Shown: in pieces, positions 13,265-23,473 of the stretch
Layout of the letters: each line of letters begins with the position of its first letter
How positions within the stretch are numbered: the stretch's first letter is position 1
Origin: Archegozetes longisetosus
Lineage: Eukaryota > Arthropoda > Arachnida > Sarcoptiformes > Trhypochthoniidae
Length of the DNA: 64,000 nt
Direction of reading: 5' to 3'
Assembly: GCA_018873245.2 (NCBI GenBank)
Contig: JAEMBT020000005.1
Coordinates: 414,001-478,000, forward strand
Translations under genes and position numbers: made by a program
Notes under the pieces: model-generated
What the model was told of the DNA's origin: nothing
Database searches by the model: none
What the model saw: only the letters and a program-made list of their open reading frames with translations

Positions 13265-16200
13265 GTCACAAAAGGTGATTACAAAAAAAGTAAGTGTTTT
13301 TCGTGAGAATCGTCACGAATTAGAAAAGCTTTGTTTTGATTAGAGCAGTTCAGTATTGATTGCCATTTAATTGATTGCTTTTATGAATAATTAGGCAATC
13401 TCTAAAACTAGCACTAAATTGAGCGCTACATCAAAGCCAACGATATCACAGGTACTAGATTAATTCAATGTTCAAAAATATGGGCAAGTTGTCAATCGAT
13501 TCATTTTGAACAATAGGCACAAACAACTAAAAAGACTGACGAAAGAGTTAGCCAAAAGCAAAATGCCACTGCCGGCAAAAGTGTAAAGACCTCTGCTAAT
13601 ACAGTTAACACAAATAATAATAAACCAACAACAGGATTAACTGTAAATGAAGTCAAGAAAACCACTGGCAGCAAAACTACAGTTAAAGCAGTGGGCAATA
13701 AAAGCACAAACTCTTCTACAAAACCTACAATAAAAAGCAATACACCAGTTAAACAAAACCTTAAACCTGGCGTTAAAAATGCTAATTTAGTTAGAACTAA
13801 TGAGAACACTAGAAGAGAAAAAACACTAGTTCACAAACAGAACAAACAAAATGTAGTCACGCAAAACAATAGTAAAAACAAAATCATTGAAACTCGAAAC
13901 TTAGCTAAAGAAGAGCAAAGTAGAAGCCCAACAGAGACTTTAAAAAGTCAAGTTTCATCTCAACAAAACCTATTGTTGGCCACATTAGAGACTAACGCTT
14001 CATATAAACAATATTACGGAAGATCTTCTGAGGTATTGAATATACTTGATGAAAGAGCTAAACTCATTAATTGATTCAAGCTATAAATGACTGAATGAAT
14101 CAATATTTAGAGCATACTCGCAGAGCCTCCATCAATATGTGAGCAAGAATTAGATGAAACCATTAATAATATTAGTGATAATCGAACGGAAGACTACGAA
14201 TCTGATTACTATGACGACTTTGAAGACTATGAGTCTGACTTTGAAGATGATGAAGAAGAAGACGAGGAGCAGGACGAAAGTCAAGATGAAGAATATATGA
14301 AGTCAGAAACATTTGATCAAGATTTGGATGTTAGTCAATATAGAGATAGGGTCCGATCAGATTATCGAATCAATCATGATAAGTCTTACAGTTAAGCTTT
14401 AAATAACTTACTAGATAATCAATTGAATAATTTGAAAATTGATTCATATTTTTTTAAAGATCAAAATGATATTGATTCAAGATTATTAGAAGAAAACTCC
14501 AAGACCGAAGCAACGAATAGACAAACGGAAAGTAGAGTTGAATCAAGTTTTCTATCAATCGCTGATATAAAAAACGCTCATTTGAGATATGAATCTAAAG
14601 TACATATGAATAAAGCGATTGAACGTGGAAACGAATTATTAGAGATCATTAAATTAAACAAAATAGGTTTTACTAATTGTGATTTACCACCAATCAATTA
14701 CGACATTTTCATCAGAACCTTTGGCAGACGAGATGCTAAACAAGTTTCATGTCAAACATGTGAACGCGAAGATGTCCAAATTCAAACCGAGTCTGTGATC
14801 GTTAACAATAAATGGACACAAAATCCTTCGTTCACGAGGATACACGCTGGAAGTGATGATGAGGAGAACAAGATTGTGTGTCGTATGCCAAACATTGATC
14901 CGTTCAAGTTATCAAAATTTTTAACAAAAGCTGAAACTATTATGTCAGCAATAATTGATTGTGAATTTGGTCGTCAAGTTCCCGAAACTGCTCTACCACC
15001 AGGTATTAAGTACAAAGATTGAACGTTATATTGTTCTATTTTGGCGCAGAGAGAGAGAGAGAGAGAGAGTTTAAATAATTGACTATAAGTTTAAGCGTCG
15101 GTCATAAGTGGATGACATACTTTGTAAATAAAATATTCAACAATCCAACAGGGGAAGCTGAATCTTGAATTCTGGTTCTCACGTATAAACTTCTGACATT
15201 AGTTCACGAAAATTTAAAGATAGAATTCGAGAATAAGAGATTTTTTGAGGCAACTTAATCTAGTATTTGGGTTGAAGTCACATAAATTCTGTTTTAAAGC
15301 TATGATTTGACAAAGTTTAACTGATTGCAATCATTTAAAGTTTTATTGACTAGTAGATAAATTTCTAAACTTCTCATATGTTCTTCAGGTGCAGAACAAT
15401 TTTCAAGCAATTATTTTGTCCTGAGATGTTTGGAATTAGCAAAAAAGTGTCCAATAAGTTATACGTTCACTAACTTGATATACTTATTCTGTGTACAAAA
15501 TGTAACCAAAATAACGGGATGCGCGGAAAAATCGGTTATTGTTGTTTGGAATTTATTGTCACCAAAACAACCCGAAAAAGTATTGATATGCCGATCGCAT
15601 ATAGTAAGTGGTTATTCTGATGATAATATCGTTGTGGCCGCCATGATTGATGGATCAGTCGCTCTCTGGGATTTAAAGGAAGAATCGCATTATCACAAAC
15701 AGATTACTATTGAACAAAATAAGTTCATATTGAGATCTCCGTCTTATAACTCGGCCGCGACTGGAAAAGGACACAATTTTGCTGTTGTTGCCATCAATAA
15801 AATAACTTACGATGACTTCGAAGACAATTCATTACATTTTGCAACTATTGATGAAATGGGATTTTTGATAATATGGGCCATCAATCAAGTGAAAGGTTTA
15901 CCTCAAATTTAACTATAAAATCATAATTTGATTACAACTCACTTTCATTATATCTAACGTTTAGGAGATGCCAATGATTTTGGTGTTTCACCAAATAGTA
16001 ATTGGAAATTAACGCGTATTTCTGTTATCGAAACATTGAAAGGCTTTCAATTTGAGACAAGTGTCAAAATAACGACATTTGAATGTCAGCCAAACGATTG
16101 GTCTCAATTTTATTGTGGAACTGATAATGGACTTGTTATTCGGTGCTCGAGACACGAACAATCGTTCAACAATTTACCAAAAAGTTTTGCTAACCACCAA

Positions 16201-16736
16201 ATCAATAGCTTCTTGTCGAGCGTGACTAAAATCAACTTTAATAAATCAGAAAAGAGTCACTTTCTTGTTGGCTATAGCGATGGATTCCTTTCTTATTATT
16301 CAATAACTGATGAAAATCCATTAATCATTTTTGATGCAAATCATTCACCAATTATTGACGTCAAATGGATTTCAGACACAAATTCAACTTTGATTGCCTT
16401 GAACAAATTAAATCAAGTTTTTATATGGGATCTTAATAATGAAAGCATCAAACCAATTGTTTACTATAGACATCAAAATCATAGGTTTGTTACGGTTTAT
16501 AAAATATTAAATTTTTGTTAACTTACAAATTATGTCAATTTAAAGGCTCTTATCACTAAGTTTATGGAAAGGAATCGATTCGGTTTTGGTAAGAATTCAT
16601 TGAACTGAGTTTGAAAATAAACTAATATCCAAATTGAATTGAATGGCAGGTATTTGGCAGCGATTGTGGCGATGCCTTCGTATTCACTTTAAATCATAGT
16701 AAAATTAGCAGCTATTTCGAATCAAAAAATGGGTGA
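13263..16736 (+). CDS. DYNC2I1: WDR60-type dynein-2 intermediate chain
   Basis: Intermediate chain of cytoplasmic dynein-2, the retrograde motor of intraflagellar transport in cilia. Nine exons: 13263-13289, 13395-13451, 13517-14032, 14111-14390, 14460-15002, 15389-15895, 15965-16484, 16546-16588 and 16650-16736, giving 859 aa (human about 1066). The order matches the family: a Lys/Thr/Asn-rich N-terminus, a strongly acidic stretch with YDDFEDYESDFED (human WDR60 has a similar DEDFESYDEDFE), the conserved LPPINYDIFIRTFG segment ending in WTQNP, then WD40 repeats including VIVVWN, EKVLIC, GSVALWDL, FYCGTDNGLVI, FLVGYSDGFLSYY and VFIWDLN. All intron phases agree. Most introns are 61-105 nt; one of 386 nt holds a (GA)n tract. 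The N-terminus MSQKVITKK and its donor GTAAGTG are inferred but consistent in phase. Expression would be expected in ciliated sensory neurons. Confidence 0.88.
15048..15069. repeat. (GA)n microsatellite in a WDR60 intron
   Basis: Eleven GA dinucleotides inside the only intron of WDR60 longer than 105 nt. Confidence 0.9.
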
Positions 16737-17719
16737 ACCGTTCACTAGATACATTTAAAATTTAAGTAGATGCTACCAAATATTGGTTCGGGCTTTGGCA
16801 AAGGTGGCCGGGCATAGTTGCTCAATCATACAAACCTAATTCATACTCGTCTCGGCAGTACTCGTCGATATTAACTGTATCCACGTCAGCAAATTATCTC
16901 GAAGATTCCAATTCATCTCACTTAATAGATCTAGATTTGACTTAAGCTTAACGTACAAATTAAAATTAAGCCAAGTCAAAGTGAGACCTATTAAGTAAGA
17001 TAAAGTCGGATTTTGGAGATATTTTTTCAAAGCTTTTGAATTTTGAGCGTATTCGATTAATTCGACAAAGTGACCAAAATTGAGAAGCTTGGAAAAAAGT
17101 GTCCAAAGTGAACTCAAGCTTTACGATATGATAATACGCTGCTGTTGCTTTATTCTACGTAGCTTGCAGTCAAAATTGGAGCCACTGAGTAAGATAAAGT
17201 CTAATCTTGGACGCAGTTTACTATGAGTACGGTTATGATGGAGTATTGTAGAGTGGAGTCGAACGGTGTACTAATTATGCTTGTATGACTAGATCACTAT
17301 GGCTTGCTAACTCTGCCAAAGTTCAACAAATGTGTCCAATTTGTTTTTGCGCAGAATATGGATGGGCCCAATAAAAGTGGTCAACTTAGCAACATAACTG
17401 CGTAATCGCAATCGTTTATAAAATAAATTCTTAGATCAATCGCTTTTATTGACAAACGTTTGGAATGGTTTTGAAATGTTTGATCTCTTTGTGTTTGGTG
17501 TCTTGATCTAATAGTTGCATTTTAATAACTTTTTTCAGTTTGACATTTCTAAAAAATAAATAGTTCTAACGGATCCTTAAAATTGTTAGCGTATCGTAAA
17601 GAACCCTATTTGAATATTTGATAAAATCAAATATAAATGATTGTTGTTATGCGGTTAACTTGTTCTCTAGAGATCTTTTAGCTGATGCTGCATTTATTTA
17701 ATGCATAAAAACCAATCGC

Positions 17720-18212
17720 ATCGAGCATTGGGATAAAAATGTCTATAGTAAAGGTGTTGGCTTTACTGCAAACGACAAACTTTAAAGTTTGATGCAAAGC
17801 AGGAAAGTAATGAGCGTTTTGTGCCATTTAAAACAAAATAATCCTCGATAGCAACTAGAGTAAAGTGATGCGCGAGGATGTATCCAAGGGATAATTGATA
17901 TATTTATAAAAATGCATTCAACAACAAAAGCACGTGGTTTTATGTTATTTAATTAAAACATTTAATTCTGAGAGTGTATGCAGTTATAAATGTTCCCTAA
18001 ATACATGGAAACGAGCTCTCCATCAGACGCCATCCGTATCTATCGCGCTTTGTTTTGTTTTAGGGTCTATTATTGCTATCAAATAAAGTTATGAACAATA
18101 ACTTAGTTTATAAAGTTCTATAGTATTTCCTGCTTTGCACCAAACTTTAAAGTTTGTTATTTGCAGTAAAGCGAACACCTTTACTATAGACATTTTTATC
18201 CCAATGCTCGAT
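17720..18212. mobile_element. MITE-like foldback element with 87-bp terminal inverted repeats
   Basis: Bases 17720-17806 are the reverse complement of 18126-18212 with about four mismatches in 87. The 319-bp interior has no coding sequence. The arms start ATCGAGCATTGGG and contain an internal palindrome, CAAACTTTAAAGTTTG. This is the architecture of a non-autonomous DNA transposon. I could not fix the target-site duplication, so the exact ends may differ by a few bases. Confidence 0.75.
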
Positions 18213-19181
18213 ACATTAGGTTAGATAAAATGTACATAAAATTTTGTTGCCTTATAACTTTGTTAACTAAAATATATAATAATCCACAATTATATCCGTT
18301 CAGTTCATTATTTCAATTTTTCATTTATAGTCAAATCTCTAAATTCAAATTAAACATTATTTCTAAAAAGACTGGTTAACATTAATGTAAATAAAGATGT
18401 ATTAAATGACAAAAGAGATAGAATTTGAATTCAAGAGAGTTCCGCGGATCTGTAGAACCCGGCCCTTGAATACGGATTCATTCAGAATTTCTTATATTGA
18501 TTAACAAGCTCAAAATAATATATAGTTCCTCTTATGACCTCAAACTCTGACCTCTCTTAACGATGCTGAAAATTTTCAAGGTTCAAAAATGAAAAATTTT
18601 ATTACTAGAAAACCATTGAAAATTACTAAGAAATTTTTTCACTAAAATTTTTCATTATTCTCTCAAAAAACTATTTTATAAGTCTATTGTACCAGATTTT
18701 ATAATGAAAATAAACATTCGAAAATTCATTTAAATATGACACCAGAAGAGATCCAAGTCAAAAGTTAGGAGATAAGCTTTACACGCTTATGATCTTCATT
18801 TTTTCAAACATCATGTTGTGTCTCTTGGGGTGTCACATTTAAAAGGACAAAAATCTATCAAAAAATATTTTGAATCTTTTTATGTATATGAAAGTTGGAA
18901 ATTTCTCAAGATTAATTTTTCTCAAAATCTTATGCAATCATAAGTTTCTTGTAGAAAACCATTAATTATTCTCTTGCAATGAATTTTTGAACGTTTAAAC
19001 TCTGAAAATTCAAATGATACATGGTAAATTTTGACATCAAAATTAATAATACAAGCTATTTTCAATTTTGATCGAATCTAATTGAATGATATTCATAATA
19101 GTCCGGGTTTCAAAAGTTGGATCGATTTTATTATTCTGGAGAAGATCGGTTTGTTTTATTAATCTAAAAAGTGGATAAAGA

Positions 19182-20803
19182 AAGACCTCTAGTGCTAGAG
19201 GTCTTAAAAAATAACTTATACAAAACTTTTCAACCAATAAAAACGCATGTCGACGAAAATATAACACTGAATTAATTCCATAAAAACGTTGATGTATCTT
19301 AAGATATTTTAGTCATTTTGTGATAGATTTCTGGTCATATAACTGAATATAATTTATTTTAAATTGAATGATATTAAATTGTGATTAGAAAAGTGATATT
19401 CGTGATAGAATTGTGATTAAATTGTGAATGTTTGTGATAAAGATGGTATAAAGTGTGGAAAAGGGATCTATGTTTCGCTTCAACTGAAAGAATAGTAATT
19501 AAGAGATATAATTACCTAGTTAGAGTAGTACCGAAAATGGAAATACAGAACATAATTGATGATATCAAATCTGACTGGAATCTCACAGCGATCTATTTAT
19601 AATATTTTAGAAAATGGTTGTAATCCGCCAAGAAAAAAGGTATTTAAACCTAGATATAACTTTAACAATAGTGATTTTGACAAAAATGACGATACAATTA
19701 GTGTTTTTAATAAAAATAAAATTGTTCTCCTCAATAAAGGACGTCTTAAATATTCAAAACCCTTAGATAAAAACCCTCCTTCATTTAAAAACTGTGCACG
19801 AATAACTTTTCATAAACTATTCAATAAAACGGATTATATCATCATTCAAATCAAGTTATAAGATCTGAATTAACTAATAAAATTGACAATGAACAAAAAA
19901 GGATTATTTAATAAAAAAGCGAGGATTAGGGAAAAAGTTCTTCAATTCAATTTTCACATACACTGATGAAACTTTTGATGCACAAAAATTACATCAAATA
20001 TCAAATCTTAAGATCATTAGATAATTCATAAAAGCCTAACATTCAAAATTTCGATTGGAAAGAAACTTGTTCTACTATTCACGCAGGTTCTGAAAATGGT
20101 TTTTGTTGAAGGAGCAGAACAAATATTGACCAATAGTGAAATGAATGTTGGAAAATTCGAAAACTGGCTTCAAAGCAAACTTTTACCTAATTTTCCCCCA
20201 AATTTGGTCTTAGTTTTTGACAACGCTAGCCCACATTTCAGATAATACAGCAAACGTTACAAAGAGACAATTAAAAATGGCTCATTTTTAATAAAATTAA
20301 ATTTAGTGAAAGTGCAAAAATTAAAACTAGTTAATGAAAACGCTTCTACCAAACAATTCTACAATTGATGATACCTCAAAATCTGGTTATATACCCATTT
20401 GTCTGCCTCCTTTCGTTGCGAGCTCAATCTTATTGAGTTAATTTGGGCTCAGCTAAGAAATATTGTTTCAAAGCACAACTTTAATAATTTAACGGACTTA
20501 TAAATCAATTTTTAATGCTTTTTTGAGTCAACCATGTTTTTGGCAAAAATGCGTTCGAAAGGTCGTAAAAATTGAGTCAAACTTTTGGATTAAAGATAAA
20601 ACAATTAATAATGAATTTCTAAATGAACATAATTATTATACAAATTTTGCTTAATTAAAATGTATTTACTAACTTATAAAATATTTTTGCAATATGTAAA
20701 TATGTTTGCTTGTATTTTTCAAACTTACTACTTAATAAAATGTTTAACTTCTATTGACTTTTAAATTTTATTTTTTGTTAAGACCTCTAGTGCTAGAGGT
20801 CTT
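19182..20803 (+). mobile_element. Decayed Tc1/mariner-superfamily DNA transposon
   Basis: An identical 24-bp sequence, itself palindromic around a central TG (arms AAGACCTCTAG and CTAGAGGTCTT), occurs at 19182-19205 and 20780-20803. AT-rich continuations just inside (AAAAAATAA on the left, its complement on the right) suggest true terminal inverted repeats. Between them lie pieces of an IS630/Tc1-type transposase: a helix-turn-helix (ISNLTGISQRSIYNIL), a YTDETF box near 19964, a VFDNASPHF box at 20219-20239 and ELIWAQLRN from 20435. These give the order D, D, E, with about 72 codons between the last two. The pieces lie in several frames interrupted by stops, so the copy is inactive. Confidence 0.75.
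19556..20560 (+). pseudogene. Broken transposase of the Tc1/mariner-like element
   Basis: The longest intact piece is 19556-19861, with an N-terminal helix-turn-helix of the kind that binds transposon ends. Downstream pieces carry the YTDET, DNASPHF and ELIWAQ catalytic boxes in other frames with in-frame stops. Near the DNA-binding box, the order GKFENWLQSKLLPNFPPNLV then DNAS is typical of Tc1-like transposases with a long insert between the second and third acidic residues. The gene has no neighbours of its own and lies inside matching end repeats. Confidence 0.7.
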
Positions 20804-21147
20804 TGCGCATCTACTTTTAGGATTGACAAAACATACAGTATCTATGTGGCTGAAGCTAATGTTATATTGGAGTTCCTCTTTTTAGACAAGAGTAAAATCT
20901 GGCGCCAAATTAAGGAAAACCAAATGAGTTTGCGTTTAGTGACAAAATAGTTTTGGTACTTTTTATTTACTTCACACATACGATATTCAATACAATTACG
21001 TACTTATAAAATGTGATTCATATTAGTTATGAACAGATTTTAAATATTTTCGTAACAATATTTTTAGTGTTTATATCAATAAAGTTATATCTGATGTGAT
21101 CATTTTTTAATTATATTTTATTAAACATTTGTTAATAGTGATCGATA

Positions 21148-22119
21148 ATGTCATCGAGAAATAAGGCCATTGTTAGATATGACACAAGTGATGATGATAT
21201 TGGTCAGCAATTGGACCAGTCCAACAGTTCTTCAAACAGAAAAGGTCGCGAAGAAAGAGACGACGAACAAATCAACGAACAGCAATTGGATCGAATTGTT
21301 TGCGATGCCATCAAATACTTATTGATTTGCGATCACAAAAAGCTACCAATTAAGAGATCAGATTTGTTGAAAGCTGTTCTGAAGAGTACCTACAGTCGTA
21401 AAACTCACGAACAAATTATGAACAAAGTATTGTTTTTTAAATATATTGTTAAATAAAGTTAGTTTGATTCGAACTATCTATCAAATAATAGATAACTTCA
21501 AATCTCGCCAAATCGTTTGCCATCGATTTAGTAGAATGTCCCGAAACTCCGAACACTTTTATTTTGGTGAACAAACTACCGGTCGATAGCATCAATGAAT
21601 CACTTGATTGCGATTCGATCCCAGAACAGCAACACTTTCGGACTGCTCTTTTGACCACAGTTTTGGCGCACATTTTTATGAACGGACAAACAATTCATGA
21701 AGACTTGATGTGGAAGTTTTTGGCAAAGCTCGGATTTGATGTTAACTCAAAACAACAAACTCTACAAATAAATGGTATCATTTATTACTCTAATAAAACT
21801 GTATTTTGGTGACCTAATCGCATTTTTTGCAGACGATTCTTCTGGTATTACTATTAAGAAGTTATTGACTGAATTGTGGGTTCGACAGTTATACTTGAAG
21901 TATCAAAAAATACCAAGAAGCGAGCCAATCGCTCATGAATTCAAATGGGGTTTTAGGGCAGAAAAAGAGTTTACTAAAATGGATATAATTAAGTTTGTCT
22001 GTAGTGTTTATGGAGACGATAGAGAACCCAATTATTGGAGAAGTCAATACCAAATTGCAGTCAATCAACAAAATGCCACTAACATTGAAGAAGAAACTGA
22101 TGTTATCGATCATCAATAA
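21148..22119 (+). CDS. NSMCE3: NSMCE3/MAGE-domain subunit of the SMC5/6 complex
   Basis: A MAGE-homology protein. In animals with a single MAGE gene it acts as NSE3, pairing with the NSE1 RING ubiquitin ligase and NSE4 in the SMC5/6 DNA-repair complex. Exons are 21148-21426, 21492-21774 and 21833-22119, giving 282 aa with matching phases. Family landmarks run in order: KLPIKRSDLLK at about 65-75 (winged-helix A), ITSNLAKSFAIDLVE, FILVNKLP, an LLTTVLAHIFMNGQTIHED segment and then LWVRQLYLKYQKIPRSEP followed by FKWGFRAEKEFTKMDIIKFV, matching the MAGE signature YLxYxxVPxSxPxxxEFxWGPRAxxEtsKmkvl. The N-terminus is acidic and Ser/Asn-rich. A polyA signal AATAAA lies at 22252. The chitosanase gene follows convergently 360 bp downstream. 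Confidence 0.9.
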
Positions 22120-22479
22120 ATGTTAGAGAAGTCTTCAAAGAGTTTCTAATATGTATATACACATACAGTATATTTAACACACGTTTTTCTTAATTGTCAA
22201 TAATGATCGTTTCATAACTTTTCATTTGTATATCATATGAAAATTAAGGTAAATAAAATTGAGAGAATTATAATTTATTGACTAAACGACTTTATGAATA
22301 AATCAAAAGCAAAGTCTCCAATATTTCAATGTTACAATGTTACAATTATATCTGGTGTTATACTGGATAAGAAGCACAGCTGTTCATCAAGAAAACTATA
22401 AAACTGTTAAATATTACAAGTTGATATGAAAAATACTATTGGATTTTAGGTGAGCTATGTTCAATATGATAAAACGGAG
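22120..22479. other. Convergent intergenic spacer
   Basis: 3' untranslated regions of NSMCE3 (plus) and the chitosanase gene (minus) meet here. No other feature is visible. Confidence 0.5.
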
Positions 22480-23473
22480 TCATAGAATAGTTGCAGCATG
22501 ATTCGGTGTATCGATATTTATGGGACCATCTAATTCCCAATTAGCTATTTCTACCAATTCTAGTAAAACGTCAATCCTATCGACTGATTGTCTCCATTTC
22601 ATTTGATTTGCTTTGTTTCTTGGGTGTACGACGACGTGTCGTCTTATTCTCAAAAAGACTTGAATCCATCTATCTTCATTTGCATCAACTATCCCACCCG
22701 TCACTCGTTCTGTACGTCTGATTATAGCGCTAATAGAGTCCAGATCATCACCGTTTCCATGTTGTACGACAGTATCATAGAATACGCATTGACCTAAGCC
22801 TGTTCTCACATTTTCTTTGTCTGCCAGAATCATAGCTGGTCTAAAATTGAAATGTTTCATAGGTGTAGCTAAATTCACATATTACTTCAATTCAAATTAC
22901 AATACGATCGTAGAATCAAGTTCTCATTGCAATAACAATGAGATCATCTAGAGATCTTATAAATAAAATTATAGCTCTCAAGTCTGCATTCAATTCATAA
23001 TAAAGCTTAGAGAATACTTGTCTTTTCTAAATAGTATCTTATTTCAAATGGTTACTCAAATACCTGTAGTATATTTGGTCGCTCACGTCATTTTGAATTT
23101 GACGAAAGACTGGATCGATGGCAGCTCTACGCCATGCTTCTGGATATCCAGACAAGTTGCTGACATCACCACTTTCACGGTCTGAAAGCAATTTAAGTTC
23201 AGTCACATATCTTGCTAATGGATTATTAGGTACTCGAACTGTATATCTTCTGACAACTTCAAAGGCGCCACCACTCGAAGTGGTGAAAGCAGAACGTCCT
23301 GATGTATATCCTCTTCCGTCGTGAATATTCTCTACATAATTGTATGGGAGTTGAAATTTTCCATCTTCATAAAGACTTGTAAATTGTTCGCATCTTCGCT
23401 TTTGTTCCCTCGATAGCTCTGCATTTACTTTGTAAACAATAAATGCAACAATCAATACTAAATATAATTTCAT
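22480..23473 (-). CDS. Secreted GH46 chitosanase, bacterial type
   Basis: An endo-acting hydrolase of glycoside hydrolase family 46, which cuts chitosan. Exons are 23473-23064 and 22840-22480, giving 256 aa, close to bacterial enzymes (about 238 mature). A signal peptide covers residues 1-18 (VLIVAFIVYKVNA), so it is secreted. The catalytic region reads YEDG then YVENIHDGRGYTSG, aligning with the Streptomyces N174 segment that holds the acid Glu22 and base Asp40; here these would be Glu36 and Asp52. Later landmarks are FRQIQNDVSDQIYYRPAM and GLGQCVFYDTVVQHGNGDD, matching LGQFAYYDAIVMHGPGND. The frame is intact across a 223-nt intron with a good donor (AG|GTATTT) and acceptor (TTTTAG). GH46 is chiefly bacterial, so horizontal transfer followed by gain of a signal peptide and intron is likely. 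Uses could be digestion of fungal walls or defence. Confidence 0.9.

Larger units (their letters stand above)
16737..21147. other. Transposon-bearing intergenic region
   Basis: 4.4 kb between WDR60 and NSMCE3. It holds an inverted-repeat element (17720-18212) and a decayed DNA transposon (19182-20803), listed separately. A 93-codon minus-strand frame at 16836-17117 has no recognisable motif, and I do not call it a gene. The remainder is AT-rich with no identified feature. Confidence 0.5.

Noticed and set aside
13501-13809. Hydrophobic minus-strand frame inside WDR60
   Set aside because: Complement of the Lys/Asn/Thr-rich coding exon; no independent support.
14391-14424. A 24-nt intron (14391-14414) in WDR60
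   Set aside because: Too short for an animal intron; the acceptor at 14459 gives a 69-nt intron in the same phase.
16836-17117. 93-codon minus-strand frame 3' of WDR60
   Set aside because: Leu/Asn-rich without a recognisable family, start context or linked exon.
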